From positions 25,711-89,710 of the forward strand of contig JAUNDE010000003.1 in NCBI GenBank assembly GCA_030526265.1: a DNA stretch of 64,000 nucleotides, given 5' to 3'. Below the pieces are notes generated by a model, which was not told the DNA's origin, did no database searches, and worked only from the letters and a program-made list of their open reading frames with translations. A program made the position numbers and the translations under genes. Shown here one piece after another: positions 8,557 to 18,180 of the stretch; position 1 is the first letter of the stretch; each line of letters starts with the position of its first letter. The stretch is from Eubacteriales bacterium. GTDB lineage: Bacteria; Bacillota; Clostridia; Lachnospirales; Lachnospiraceae.

Positions 8557-9571
8557 CATGCTTACCGAGAAATTCACGCACACGATTCTGAATAACGATC
8601 GATCTCAGAGTATCATCGTCTGCGACTTCTCTCAAGGCATCTACATCTGCATAGCCGTAATCTTTTGCGAGCTTCTCGAACTCTTCATCAAGCTCTTTGT
8701 CTGTTGGCTCCAACTTCTCAGCTTTTGCAATCGCTTCTGCAACAAGCTCCTGCTTGATACTTTCTTTTGCCGCAGTATCTACCTGTTCTTTGAAATCATC
8801 AAGAGACATCTGATAAAATGACTGAAGCATGTCTTCCAATTCCATGTCACAGTCTTTCGCATAGCTTTCATACTGCTCCATCATCATGGATGAGTATTCT
8901 TCTAATTTATCTTCCGGATACTTCTCAATCTCTGTTTTTTCAAGAACAGCATCCCACGCCAAAGACTGAAGCTGCGCCTCATAATCAGACTGTTTGTTTT
9001 CCTCAAGCTGTTTCTTTATTTCTTTCTTATACTCATCTACTGTTTTCGCGCTGTCAGAAAGTGTTGCAACTAATTCATCATCTAATTCCGGAACATCAAC
9101 ATCTCCATTGATGTAATTTACTGTAATTGTAAATACAACATCTCTTCCCTTCAGATCTTCAATACGGTAATCATCCGGGAACTTACCGTTAAAATCAAAT
9201 GTATCGCCTGCTTTGTGTCCAACAATACTGTCTTCAAATCCAGGGATAAATGTATTTGAACCGATCTCAAGGTCTACACCCTGGCTGGAACCTCCATCAA
9301 ACTGTTCACCATCCATAACACCTACATAATCGATATTTACCACATCTCCTGCTTTTACTTCCTGAGTTGAATATCCAACAAGAAGGGAATTGATATAGGT
9401 GTCCACCTCTTCATCTGTCACTTCCGGTTCATCAATATCGTCAATTTCGATTCCTTTATATCCTACAACTGTAACGTAATCATTGGATGCCTGATTTCCA
9501 CCGGAACATCCTGCAAGCAATGCTGCCGACATTCCAAGACAGAGCATCATTGCAATCAACCTTTTTTTCAT
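8537..9571 (-). CDS. Exported FKBP-type peptidyl-prolyl isomerase, trigger-factor-like lipoprotein
   Basis: The 344-residue protein has a lipoprotein signal (LLAGC, Cys22), a FKBP domain at roughly residues 80-165 (GDVVNIDYVGVMDGEQFDGG, then FIPGFEDSIVGHKAGDTFDF) and a helical, acidic C-terminal half like that of trigger factor. It probably assists folding of secreted proteins on the outer membrane face, a role comparable to PrsA. I chose ATG 9571, preceded by GTGAGGTG; a GTG at 9580 overlaps that site. The last 20 bases overlap the convergent pseudouridine synthase gene, with no room for a separate terminator. Confidence 0.88.
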   Translation of the reverse strand: MKKRLIAMMLCLGMSAALLAGCSGGNQASNDYVTVVGYKGIEIDDIDEPEVTDEEVDTYINSLLVGYSTQEVKAGDVVNIDYVGVMDGEQFDGGSSQGVDLEIGSNTFIPGFEDSIVGHKAGDTFDFNGKFPDDYRIEDLKGRDVVFTITVNYINGDVDVPELDDELVATLSDSAKTVDEYKKEIKKQLEENKQSDYEAQLQSLAWDAVLEKTEIEKYPEDKLEEYSSMMMEQYESYAKDCDMELEDMLQSFYQMSLDDFKEQVDTAAKESIKQELVAEAIAKAEKLEPTDKELDEEFEKLAKDYGYADVDALREVADDDTLRSIVIQNRVREFLGKHAIQVKE

Positions 9572-9659
9572 ATTCCACACCTCACAACTATTTTTTCAAG
9601 CTTCTCAAGTATATCACAGATACCCGTCAAATGAAATTGTTTTCACATTTTTTTTACTT

Positions 9660-11135
9660 TTACAAAAGTGGCGAGAGCAGCCTGCTCACCTGTTCTTTCA
9701 TGCGGATCATGAGACTTCTCGACTGATATTTCTTTCTTGTGATCAACGTCGACATATTTATGTCATTCAAAAAGGCATCTTCGAGTTTTCTCGTTGTCTT
9801 TTCACTGTAAATCGTAGCATTCACTTCAAAATTCAGCGCAAAACTCCGAATATCCATATTGGCTGTTCCCATACAGGTCACAAGTCCGTCTACACACAGG
9901 CACTTTGAATGAATGAACCCATTGTCATACGTGTAGCATTTCGCACCTGCCATTGCAAGCTCTCCCACATAAGAGTATGTCGCCCAGTACACAAATGGAT
10001 GGTCCGGCTTACACGGGATCATAACACGAACATCAACTCCTGATTTTGCAGCAATTTTCAATGCATTCAGTATTTCTTCATCCGGTATAAAATATGGTGT
10101 ATTGATATAGATGTTTTTCTGCGCCATATGGATCAAGCGAAGATAGTTATTTCGGATCACCTGACTTTGCGAGTCCGGTCCGCTGGAAATGATCTGTACC
10201 GGGTCGCGTCCCATACGCTCAAATTTCGGTGTTGCAAATAAACGATCTTCAAGAAAGAGATTCTCCTGTGCAGCATAATTCCAGTCATAAGCGAATCTCA
10301 CAGCAAGAGACACAACCGCAGATCCCTCGATACAGATATGCGTATCTCTCCAATATCCAAATTTCTTATCTTTCCCAAGATATTCTCTTCCGATATTGAA
10401 ACCGCCTACAAATCCGATTCTTCCGTCAATGACTGCGATCTTTCTGTGATTTCGGTAATTGGCACGCAGCTGAAGGTTACCCAGTACTGCAGGGAAAAAC
10501 TCTGCAACCTGAATTCCTGCTGCCTCTAAGCGTTCCCAGTCACTATTATGCATCGATCTGCATCCCATACTGTCAAACAGCACACGCACCTCCACGCCCT
10601 GTTTTACTTTTCTCACGAGTATTTTCTCGATTTCTTTCCACAGTTCGTCTCTCTTAATGATGTAATACTGCAAATGGATATAATGCCTTGCATGCTCCAT
10701 CTCGTACATCAATGCACGGAATTTTTCTTTACCATCTGTATAAATGCGAATATCATTGTTATCCGTAAGCACAGCCTCTCCATCGTTCAGATTATATAAT
10801 ATCAGCTGTTTGAAACGCTCCAGCTCCGGATCTCTGAGCCGTAGTCTTTTCTTATAAATGGACTGCCCCTGTTTTCTGGCAGCGTATTTCATCTCACCTT
10901 CCACTTCTTTGGCACGAAACATCCGCTCCTTCCGGAAATTCTGTCCAAGCAGAAGATACAGAATAAATCCGACAACCGGAAGTGCATATAATACAAGTAA
11001 CCAGGCCCAAACTGTCGTCGGTTTTTTTCGCTGAAAAAATATGATCACGACCGACAATATTGCATTTATGATAAGAAGATTGTGCATGATCCATCCCAGT
11101 GAAGTCCGCACTCCTTCTAATACCAAATCAAGCAT
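9660..11135 (-). CDS. cls: Cardiolipin synthase (phospholipase D superfamily)
   Basis: The 491-residue protein condenses two phosphatidylglycerol molecules into cardiolipin at the membrane. Two N-terminal membrane spans (about residues 13-60) precede two PLD domains with HKD motifs: HRKIAVIDGRIGFVGG and HSKCLCVDGLVTCMGTAN. Size and domain order match bacterial ClsA-type enzymes. GAGGTG lies eight bases before ATG 11135, with a good promoter at 11198-11226. It stands alone between the foldase gene and a divergent small membrane protein gene. Confidence 0.94.
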   Translation of the reverse strand: MLDLVLEGVRTSLGWIMHNLLIINAILSVVIIFFQRKKPTTVWAWLLVLYALPVVGFILYLLLGQNFRKERMFRAKEVEGEMKYAARKQGQSIYKKRLRLRDPELERFKQLILYNLNDGEAVLTDNNDIRIYTDGKEKFRALMYEMEHARHYIHLQYYIIKRDELWKEIEKILVRKVKQGVEVRVLFDSMGCRSMHNSDWERLEAAGIQVAEFFPAVLGNLQLRANYRNHRKIAVIDGRIGFVGGFNIGREYLGKDKKFGYWRDTHICIEGSAVVSLAVRFAYDWNYAAQENLFLEDRLFATPKFERMGRDPVQIISSGPDSQSQVIRNNYLRLIHMAQKNIYINTPYFIPDEEILNALKIAAKSGVDVRVMIPCKPDHPFVYWATYSYVGELAMAGAKCYTYDNGFIHSKCLCVDGLVTCMGTANMDIRSFALNFEVNATIYSEKTTRKLEDAFLNDINMSTLITRKKYQSRSLMIRMKEQVSRLLSPLL

Positions 11136-11197
11136 AAATTCACCTCATCATTTTGTTTCTATACATCAGATAATATCTTTTTGCTTTCGATAAAGTA

Positions 11198-11226
11198 AAT
11201 ATATCGAATTTACACTCATAAATCAA
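11198..11226 (-). promoter_or_regulatory. Sigma-A promoter of cls
   Basis: On the minus strand TTGATT (11221-11226) and TATATT (11198-11203) are spaced by 17 bases, about 60 bases before the cls start codon. Confidence 0.7.
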
Positions 11227-11268
11227 CATAATATCTCCCCAAAACTCCATTTGCCTGCATCAAATCTC

Positions 11269-11297
11269 TTGCACTTGCAATAAAAGGATGTTAGAAT
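11269..11297 (+). promoter_or_regulatory. Sigma-A promoter of the small membrane protein gene
   Basis: TTGCAC (11269-11274) and TAGAAT (11292-11297) are spaced by exactly 17 bases. It is divergent from the cls promoter. Confidence 0.75.
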
Positions 11298-11342
11298 ATA
11301 GTTTGATATGCAAGAAAAGATAAAAGAATGAGGAGGATTCCC

Positions 11343-11783
11343 GTGAGTAAATTGACTATCATCTTATTAGTTATTCTTGTTGTAATGATTGCAATCATGG
11401 TTGCACTTTATTTCTACGGAAAGAAAGTGGAAAAACAGCAGGCTGAACAGCAGGAAAAGATAGAGGCTGCTGCACAGCAGTTCACGATGCTGATTATTGA
11501 CAAGAAACGTGTTCGCATGAAAGATTCCGGACTTCCACAGTATGTGATCGACAACACTCCAAAGCGTATGAAATTTGCAAAGGTTCCGATCGTCAAAGCT
11601 AAAATTGGTCCAAAGATCATGTCTTTGATGTGCGATACAGCGATTTTTGATTCCATCCCTGTCAAAAAAGAAGTAAAAGCTACTGTAAGCGGCATCTACA
11701 TTACAGGGGTCAAAGGGATTCGCGGACCACTGGAAACACCGGTTAAGAAAAAAGGATTTCTTTCAAGACTTCGCGGAAAATAA
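11343..11783 (+). CDS. Small membrane-anchored protein of unknown function
   Basis: I do not recognise this 146-residue protein. It has one N-terminal membrane span (about residues 5-25), a Gln/Glu/Ala-rich helix that may be a coiled coil (about 28-47), and a basic, beta-rich cytoplasmic or external domain ending in KKKGFLSRLRGK. I chose GTG 11343 because AGGAGG (11331-11336) lies six bases upstream; the in-frame ATG at 11328 overlaps that ribosome site. It has its own promoter and a strong terminator, so it is a monocistronic gene. Confidence 0.8.
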   Translation: MSKLTIILLVILVVMIAIMVALYFYGKKVEKQQAEQQEKIEAAAQQFTMLIIDKKRVRMKDSGLPQYVIDNTPKRMKFAKVPIVKAKIGPKIMSLMCDTAIFDSIPVKKEVKATVSGIYITGVKGIRGPLETPVKKKGFLSRLRGK

Positions 11784-11789
11784 TGTATT

Positions 11790-11818
11790 AAAAGAGCTGT
11801 CGGTTTGACAGCTCTTTT
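11790..11818. terminator. Rho-independent terminator
   Basis: AAAAGAGCTGTC (11790-11801) pairs perfectly with GACAGCTCTTTT (11807-11818) around a 5-base loop. The A-run and T-run make it usable in both directions, ending the small membrane protein gene and possibly backing up the end of the opposite operon. Confidence 0.9.
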
Positions 11819-11828
11819 GTTATCCCAT

Positions 11829-11861
11829 ATAATTGACCAGGTGTAACACCTGCTCAATTAT
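11829..11861. repeat. 33-base near-perfect palindrome at the end of the DUF1934 gene
   Basis: Two 16-base arms with one mismatch surround a single central base (ATAATTGACCAGGTGT and ACACCTGCTCAATTAT). It covers the stop codon of the DUF1934 gene. It could act as a terminator stem for the long minus-strand operon, upstream of the terminator at 11790-11818. Confidence 0.6.
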
Positions 11862-12298
11862 CCTACACTATGAATGTTTACTTTGATCTCACAGTCTGAC
11901 AATGGTTCACCGTTGATATCAAGTGCATATGAGATACTTACATTGATCGACTCTTCCCCAATCTCTGCAGTGATATCTTTCGTGTGTGTACCTACGAGCA
12001 TCTCTCCAAATGGAGTTTCATAGTTCGACACATAGATCTTATCTTTCTCAAATACCATTCTTGAATTCGTAAGTCCTGTCTTAATGATTTCAAATTTCGT
12101 ATCTCCGGTCAGTTTTACCGTATTTTTTATTGCGCCCGGCATTCCCTCTACCACTTCATCATAGACAACATAGTGTTTTCCGTTTCGAAGGTAGTATGTT
12201 GCCGGAGTGATGATCTCAATCTCGTCTTCATTGTTGTTATTTTCATCATCCAGTCCATAATGAAGTCCGGAAATACTGATCAATACGTCTTTTTTCAT
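11858..12298 (-). CDS. DUF1934 (YwiB-like) beta-barrel protein
   Basis: This 146-residue protein matches the DUF1934/YwiB family of small lipocalin-like beta-barrel proteins of unknown function. It starts with MKKDVLISISGLHYG, then acidic residues (DDENNNNEDEIEI), then alternating beta strands including the paired phrases YYLRNGKHYVVYDEVVEG and SRMVFEKDKIYVSNY. I chose ATG 12298; a TTG at 12319 is in frame but lacks a ribosome site. The gene follows murI with a GAGGAG overlapping the murI stop, so the two are co-translated. Confidence 0.75.
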   Translation of the reverse strand: MKKDVLISISGLHYGLDDENNNNEDEIEIITPATYYLRNGKHYVVYDEVVEGMPGAIKNTVKLTGDTKFEIIKTGLTNSRMVFEKDKIYVSNYETPFGEMLVGTHTKDITAEIGEESINVSISYALDINGEPLSDCEIKVNIHSVG

Positions 12299-12305
12299 AT
12301 GCTCT

Positions 12306-13127
12306 TTAATACTCCTCAATATTAATCTGTTCTATTGATTTCACATCATACGGAAGTACAAAGTTTGCAAACTGCTTAAACTTCTCTGCCGCATCACTGA
12401 CATAAAATTCATATTTATTGAATTCGTTGTTTTCATTTGCGATTCCATTTTCCTCAAGAATCTTCTTGAGATCCATCGCTGCCTCGTAAGCCGGATTCAC
12501 AATATGTACTTTGTCACCGAAATATCGGATGATCGCACTTCTAAGAAGCGGATAATGTGTACAGCCAAGGATCATCGTATCGATATCGGATTCCTTCATC
12601 TCTCTCAGGTAGATATCGATCACTTCTTCTGTGATATGATGATCCTTGAATCCTTCCTCCACAAGCGGGACAAACAACGGGCAGGCTTTACCCAGAACTT
12701 CGGCATCCGGAAGCATTTCCCTGATGATTCTTGTATACATATTGCTTCGAATCGTTCCCTCTGTGCCTGTGACACCGATCTTCTTATTCTTCGTCTCCGC
12801 TACCGCCGCCCTCGCACCCGGTGCGATCACACCAATGATCGGCGTGTCAAATTCCTGCTGCACTGCATCCAGTGCCTGCGCTGTGGCAGTGTTACATGCG
12901 ATAACAATCGCTTTTACATGCTTTGTACGAAGGAATCGGATGATCTGCTTTGAGAATCGGATAATGGATTCTTTCGATTTGCTTCCATATGGAAGTCTCG
13001 CAGTATCTCCAAAATAAATTATATCTTCATTTGGAAGCTGACGCATGATCTCTCTCGCCACTGTCAGTCCTCCGACACCGGAGTCAAACACCCCGATCGG
13101 TGCTTTTTTCAATTCTTCGATATTCAA
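12306..13127 (-). CDS. murI: Glutamate racemase
   Basis: The 273-residue enzyme makes D-glutamate for peptidoglycan from L-glutamate using two cysteines. FDSGVGGLTV near the N-terminus, VIACNTATA (first catalytic Cys) and GCTHYPLL (second catalytic Cys) are all present. The start is a TTG at 13127 preceded by AGGAGGAG; no ATG fits. It lies 19 bases after dnaE in the same minus-strand run and is followed by the DUF1934 gene. Confidence 0.95.
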   Translation of the reverse strand: MNIEELKKAPIGVFDSGVGGLTVAREIMRQLPNEDIIYFGDTARLPYGSKSKESIIRFSKQIIRFLRTKHVKAIVIACNTATAQALDAVQQEFDTPIIGVIAPGARAAVAETKNKKIGVTGTEGTIRSNMYTRIIREMLPDAEVLGKACPLFVPLVEEGFKDHHITEEVIDIYLREMKESDIDTMILGCTHYPLLRSAIIRYFGDKVHIVNPAYEAAMDLKKILEENGIANENNEFNKYEFYVSDAAEKFKQFANFVLPYDVKSIEQINIEEY

Positions 13128-13146
13128 AATATCTCCTCCTTATCCA

Positions 13147-16100
13147 TTATACATAATCCATGGATTTTTCTACAACACGGATGGAATCCTCTCCGTAAAA
13201 ATTCATCATTTTATTCAGAATCTCCGCATCTGCATGAATATTTCTTCCAGCAGGCAGTCGTTTGATCTGTCTCTCTTTCTTACAGTAGATGACGATGCTG
13301 TCATCTCCCTCCGATTCAGCGAGAAGTCCAAATAATTTCTTTTCATCCTCCTGATAAGCCTGCTTGTCTTCATATTGAATCCAGACTTCTTTCCTTGTTT
13401 TCTCAAACGGAATGACCGCCTCACAGATGAGTTTGCTTGGTGCATCGTCCTCTTCTGTGACACGTCCTTTGATAAACACTTTGCCCTCTTCATTCAGGTA
13501 TGCCTGATTCTTCTCATAATCTCTCGGGAACACAACAACCTCTACCGTTCCGGCCAGGTCTTCCACTGTCAGAAATGCCATCACTTTATTTGTCTTCGTA
13601 TATTTGACCGTCTTTGCAGTGATGATACCTCCGACAATCTCTTTTGCTCCCTCTGACACTTTTGAGCGTCCCGTCTCTTCATCGATCTGAAAATCAAGCG
13701 TTGTTCTGGAAATACCTTTTCTCCATTTTTCTTCATAATCTTCCAGCGGATGTCCGGTCAGATAAACGCCAAGCACTTCTTTCTCGTATGCAAGTTTTTC
13801 CTCCCTGTCATATTCCCCGACATTTGGAAGCGGAATGTCAAAATCCTTCTTTTCTTCTTCTCCCACAAGATCAAACAGCGACATCTGTCCAGCCATGGAA
13901 TGCTTCTTCTCCTGACTGATCTGATCCATGATCTTTCCATAAATAAGCAAAAGCTGTTTTCTTGTTCCATCAAACTCGTCAAACGCACCCGCTTTGATAA
14001 AACTCTCAAGTGTCCGCTTATTGACTTCTTTACCGGATAATCGTTCTATGAAATCTTTCAGTGTCCGGAACGGTCCATTCTCATCACGCTCCCGCACAAT
14101 GGTCTGAATCACAGGACGTCCAACACTCTTGATCGCAGCAAGTCCGTATCGGATCGCTCCATTATCTACGGAAAAGTTTCCTTCTCCTTTGTTGATATCC
14201 GGAGGAAGGATCCTGATCCCCATCTCTCTGCAGCTGTAAATATACTCTGACACCTTTGTAGAGTTATCGATCACAGATGTCATGAGCGCAGCCATAAATT
14301 CCATTGGATAATAATATTTCAGATAAGCAGTCTGGTATGATACGACTGCATATGCTGCCGCATGTGATTTATTGAATGCATATTTTGCAAAATCGATCAT
14401 CTCATCATAGATCTTATTCGCAACAGCCTCATCAATTCCATTGTTGATACAGCCCGGGACTCCCTGCGCCTTGTCCCCGTACACAAAGACCTGTCTCTCC
14501 TGCTGCATCACATCGCCTTTTTTCTTCGACATCGCACGGCGCAGGATGTCGCTTCGTCCAAGTGTGAAACCGGCAAGGTCCCGCACGATCTGCATAACCT
14601 GTTCCTGGTACACGATACATCCATATGTTGCTTCCAGAATACCTGTAAGCTGTGGGCAGTCATATTCGATCGACTCCGGATGATTTTTCCCTTTGATATA
14701 CTGCGGGATAAAATCCATCGGACCCGGTCTGTAAAGTGCGATTCCCGCAATGATATCTTCCAGACTCTGAGGCTTCAGTTCTTTCATGAAACTCTTCATA
14801 CCGGCACTCTCGAGCTGGAACACCCCATCCGTCTTTCCGGTTCCGATATAATCGAGTACTTTCTGATCATTGTAATCGATCGTATCAAGATCAATTCCTT
14901 TCCCGGAACTCTTTTTTACAAGCTCGATCGCATTCTGGATCACCGTCAGATTGCGAAGCCCGAGGAAATCCATCTTGAGAAGACCGAGTTCTTCCAGTGT
15001 TGTCATCGTAAACTGTGTCGTCACTGAACCATCTGATCCAAGCGAGAGAGGCACATATTCATCGATCGCTTTCTGGCTGATCACCACACCTGCCGCATGC
15101 ATCGATGTATGTCTCGGAAGTCCCTCGAGACGTTTTGACATATCGACAAGCTCTCGGACCTGTTCATCTTCCTCGTAAAGCTTTCTAAATTCCGGATTCA
15201 TATTCAACGCTTTATCAAGCGTGATATTCAGTTCCTGCGGAACCATCTTCGCGATGTTATCGACAAATGCATACGGAAGATCCATCACACGGCCGACATC
15301 ACGGATAACTCCTCTCGCGGCAAGCGTACCGAATGTAACGATCTGCGCCACGCACTCCGAGCCGTACTTCCTCCCCACATAATCAATGACGTCCTGTCTT
15401 CCCTCAGGCGCAAAATCCACGTCAATATCAGGCATGGATACACGTTCCGGATTCAGGAAACGTTCAAAGAGAAGCTGATAACGGATCGGGTCGATCGTTG
15501 TGATGCCAAGACAATACGACACGATGCTTCCCGCTGCCGATCCCCGGCCCGGTCCAACCATGATCCCATGATCTTTCGCATATTTGATAAAATCCCACAC
15601 GATCAGGAAGTAGTCAACATATCCCATTGTCTCAATGACAGAAAGTTCATATTCTAATCGTTCGACCAGTTCATCTGTCACCGGATCATATAGTCTGTTT
15701 AATCCTTCAAAACATAATTTGTTCAAATATTCCTTTGATGTGTACGGCATCGGAACATCATATTTCGGAAGCTTCTTCACGCCAAATTCAATCTCGACAT
15801 TACATCTGTCTGCGATCTTCTGGGTATTTTCAAGTGCTTCCAGTGCATATGGGAACAGATTCCTCATCTCTTCTTCCGATTTGATGTAGTACTGTCCTCC
15901 TTCATATCTCATACGGTCTTCATCGGCCAGTTTCTTTCCTGTCTGAAGACAGAGCAGAATATCATGCGGCTTCACATCATCTGCATATGTATAATGCACG
16001 TCATTCGTTGCAACAAGCTCGATGCCAAGCTCCCTGCTCATTCGGATCAGTGACTGATTCACTGTCTGCTGCAGGGATATCCCATGATCCTGAAGTTCCA

Positions 16101-16620
16101 GAAAGAAATTACCTCTTCCAAAGATCGCCTCATACCTCTTCGCTGCTTCGCAGCCTTCTTCGTACATCCCTCTTGCCACATATTTCTGTACTTCTCCTGC
16201 CAGGCAGGCACTCAGAGCGATGATCCCCTCATGATACATCTCCAGTACTTCCATGTCGACACGTGGCTTATAATAATACCCTTCTGTGAATCCTTTTGAG
16301 ACGATCTTCATCAGATTGTGATACCCGACTTCATTCTCCGCCAGCAATACGAGATGATAATATCTGTCTTCATTTCCCTGTCCCGGATCTTTCTTAAACC
16401 GGGAGCCCGGCGCGACATAGACCTCACTTCCGATGATCGGCTTCACTCCAGCTTTTTTTGCCGCACGATAGAAATCAATGACTCCAAACATCACGCCGTG
16501 GTCCGTGATCGCCACACTGTTCATGCCAAGTTCTTTGACTCTTGTCACACACTCATTTATTTTATTTGATCCATCCAGAAGACTGTACTCTGTATGGACA
16601 TGTAAATGCGCAAATGCCAT
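13147..16620 (-). CDS. dnaE: DNA polymerase III alpha subunit, DnaE type
   Basis: The 1157-residue protein is a replicative C-family polymerase. It begins with a PHP domain (FAHLHVHTEYSLLDG), carries the catalytic MPDIDVDF near residue 395 and GPGRGSAAGS before it, a finger region (YQEQVMQIV, FAKYAFNKSHAAAYA), a helix-hairpin-helix segment near 820-860, and an OB-fold near 985-1070. It lacks the internal exonuclease of PolC, so it is the DnaE1/DnaE3-type enzyme. Length is normal and no intein is present. It sits between the cvfB-like gene (15 bases upstream) and murI. Confidence 0.97.
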   Translation of the reverse strand: MAFAHLHVHTEYSLLDGSNKINECVTRVKELGMNSVAITDHGVMFGVIDFYRAAKKAGVKPIIGSEVYVAPGSRFKKDPGQGNEDRYYHLVLLAENEVGYHNLMKIVSKGFTEGYYYKPRVDMEVLEMYHEGIIALSACLAGEVQKYVARGMYEEGCEAAKRYEAIFGRGNFFLELQDHGISLQQTVNQSLIRMSRELGIELVATNDVHYTYADDVKPHDILLCLQTGKKLADEDRMRYEGGQYYIKSEEEMRNLFPYALEALENTQKIADRCNVEIEFGVKKLPKYDVPMPYTSKEYLNKLCFEGLNRLYDPVTDELVERLEYELSVIETMGYVDYFLIVWDFIKYAKDHGIMVGPGRGSAAGSIVSYCLGITTIDPIRYQLLFERFLNPERVSMPDIDVDFAPEGRQDVIDYVGRKYGSECVAQIVTFGTLAARGVIRDVGRVMDLPYAFVDNIAKMVPQELNITLDKALNMNPEFRKLYEEDEQVRELVDMSKRLEGLPRHTSMHAAGVVISQKAIDEYVPLSLGSDGSVTTQFTMTTLEELGLLKMDFLGLRNLTVIQNAIELVKKSSGKGIDLDTIDYNDQKVLDYIGTGKTDGVFQLESAGMKSFMKELKPQSLEDIIAGIALYRPGPMDFIPQYIKGKNHPESIEYDCPQLTGILEATYGCIVYQEQVMQIVRDLAGFTLGRSDILRRAMSKKKGDVMQQERQVFVYGDKAQGVPGCINNGIDEAVANKIYDEMIDFAKYAFNKSHAAAYAVVSYQTAYLKYYYPMEFMAALMTSVIDNSTKVSEYIYSCREMGIRILPPDINKGEGNFSVDNGAIRYGLAAIKSVGRPVIQTIVRERDENGPFRTLKDFIERLSGKEVNKRTLESFIKAGAFDEFDGTRKQLLLIYGKIMDQISQEKKHSMAGQMSLFDLVGEEEKKDFDIPLPNVGEYDREEKLAYEKEVLGVYLTGHPLEDYEEKWRKGISRTTLDFQIDEETGRSKVSEGAKEIVGGIITAKTVKYTKTNKVMAFLTVEDLAGTVEVVVFPRDYEKNQAYLNEEGKVFIKGRVTEEDDAPSKLICEAVIPFEKTRKEVWIQYEDKQAYQEDEKKLFGLLAESEGDDSIVIYCKKERQIKRLPAGRNIHADAEILNKMMNFYGEDSIRVVEKSMDYV

Positions 16621-16635
16621 AGCGTACCCTGCTTT

Positions 16636-17466
16636 CTATTTTGTCTCAATCGAATTTTCCTTAATTTCTATCTTGCCTGCTTTGAGCAGCCGTCCGATCG
16701 CACGTTTAAATGCATTTTTACTGAGTCCTGTCTCGCTCTTGATAAAATCTGCATCTGCTTTCTCTGTAAACGTAAGTCTGCCGCCCTGCCTGTTCATCTT
16801 CTCAAGAAGCATTGCCGCATCCACGTCCATCTGGATAAATGCTTTTTCCTTCACACTGAGGTCAAGCTTCCCATCCGCTTTTACCGCGGTTACCCGTGCA
16901 TCCACACGATCACCCACTTTTAAGTTCCCATATGATTCTCTCTTTGAGATCAGTGCACAGTACCTGTCATCGACCGCGACAAAAAGTCCAAAGTTATCAC
17001 TCTTTTCGTAAATGATCCCCTGTACTTTGTCATCTTTCTGATATGGGGAATCCTTGCGAAGTTTCTCGTACACCTTCATTGTCGCACAGAGGCGGCCGCT
17101 CTTATCCACGTAGAGACTTACAAGGCATTCATCTCCGCGTTTCACCTTCGCTGTCTGCTCTTTGAACGGGAGCAGAAGATCTTTCTCAAGTCCCCAGTCA
17201 AGGAACGCTCCAATCTTTCCGGTATCCTTTACTTTCAGTGTTTTCACTTCTCCGAGTGTGAGAAATGGTTCATTTGTTGTAGCAATCAGACGATCCTTTG
17301 AATCTTTGTAGACAAATACCGTCACCGGATCTCCGATCTCGATTCCTTCCGGTACCTGTTTCTTTGGAAGAAGTATTCTGTCTTCCTCTGTGCCGAGATA
17401 GACACCGAAGTCAACTTTTTTTACTACCATCAGAGTTACTTTCCTGCCAAGATTTTTTTCCATCAT
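16636..17466 (-). CDS. S1-type RNA-binding protein (CvfB/YitL family)
   Basis: The 276-residue protein has tandem S1-like domains (GVYLGTEEDRILLPKKQVP, then IGAFLDWGLEKDLLLPF, then FGLFVAVDDRYCALI) and a C-terminal winged helix (about residues 215-270). This is the architecture of CvfB/YitL proteins, which bind RNA and affect gene expression. GAGGAG lies nine bases before ATG 17466 and overlaps the end of the thioesterase gene. It is translated in a tight run with that gene and dnaE. Confidence 0.88.
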   Translation of the reverse strand: MMEKNLGRKVTLMVVKKVDFGVYLGTEEDRILLPKKQVPEGIEIGDPVTVFVYKDSKDRLIATTNEPFLTLGEVKTLKVKDTGKIGAFLDWGLEKDLLLPFKEQTAKVKRGDECLVSLYVDKSGRLCATMKVYEKLRKDSPYQKDDKVQGIIYEKSDNFGLFVAVDDRYCALISKRESYGNLKVGDRVDARVTAVKADGKLDLSVKEKAFIQMDVDAAMLLEKMNRQGGRLTFTEKADADFIKSETGLSKNAFKRAIGRLLKAGKIEIKENSIETK

Positions 17467-17469
17467 TTG

Positions 17470-18180
17470 TTATTTCTCCTCTTTGAATTCCACGATCGCA
17501 TACAGAGCACCTTCTGTATCACAAAGCTCCACTGCGATTCTGTCTTCGTTCTTCTCTATTCTCGGCACGATCATATCTCCGTATACTGCCGACTTTTTGT
17601 ATTCCACGCGGACCTGCCTGATCCGAACATCTTTCTCAAGAATCTCCATCGCCATCTGAATATACTGGCAATTGTTCACATGTTCGTTCGTATCGATATG
17701 ATACCTTCTCACCGGAAATGCTTCCAGCTCCTCTGCATTCTCAGCCATTTCCACTTTTCTTGATTCATATTCCATATCAAGAGGCGCTTCCACACCATAG
17801 TACTCTATCATTTCCTTCGGTGCTTTGACCGGGCGTCCTTTTTCCATATCCATATATACCCAGACAGAATGCGCATACGCAACCCTTGTCCCTCCTTCAT
17901 CCAGCATCTGGAAATTGCGGTCTCCGAGAAATCCTCTGAAACCGGTCGGCCATGTGCACACTTTGATCTGTTCTCCCATTTTCGGGTATCTCTCCACGAC
18001 GATCTGCCAGTAGGAAAGAATCCATGCATGGTTCTCTTTCTTTAATTTGTGAAATCCCTGTCCGATATCTTCGGAATGAAAGGTACAGCAATCCTGGAAA
18101 TAATTCACGATCGCAGGAAGTGTGATCCTGTTATTGTGGTCTATCTCGCTGTACCTGATTCTGCCATCAATGATATACAT
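17470..18180 (-). CDS. Acyl-ACP thioesterase
   Basis: The 236-residue protein has two hot-dog folds as in FatA/FatB-type enzymes that release free fatty acids from acyl carrier protein. The first domain carries EIDHNNRITLPAIVNYFQD; the second carries DTNEHVNNCQYIQMAMEI, whose Asn and His are the catalytic pair. AGGAGG precedes ATG 18180 inside the end of spoIIR, with which the gene overlaps by 14 bases. The function in lipid metabolism is clear by family; the chain-length preference is not. Confidence 0.9.
   Translation of the reverse strand: MYIIDGRIRYSEIDHNNRITLPAIVNYFQDCCTFHSEDIGQGFHKLKKENHAWILSYWQIVVERYPKMGEQIKVCTWPTGFRGFLGDRNFQMLDEGGTRVAYAHSVWVYMDMEKGRPVKAPKEMIEYYGVEAPLDMEYESRKVEMAENAEELEAFPVRRYHIDTNEHVNNCQYIQMAMEILEKDVRIRQVRVEYKKSAVYGDMIVPRIEKNEDRIAVELCDTEGALYAIVEFKEEK

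Noticed and set aside
13147-16620. Possible intein or frameshift in dnaE
   Set aside because: The frame is continuous, of normal length, and motifs are in the usual order.
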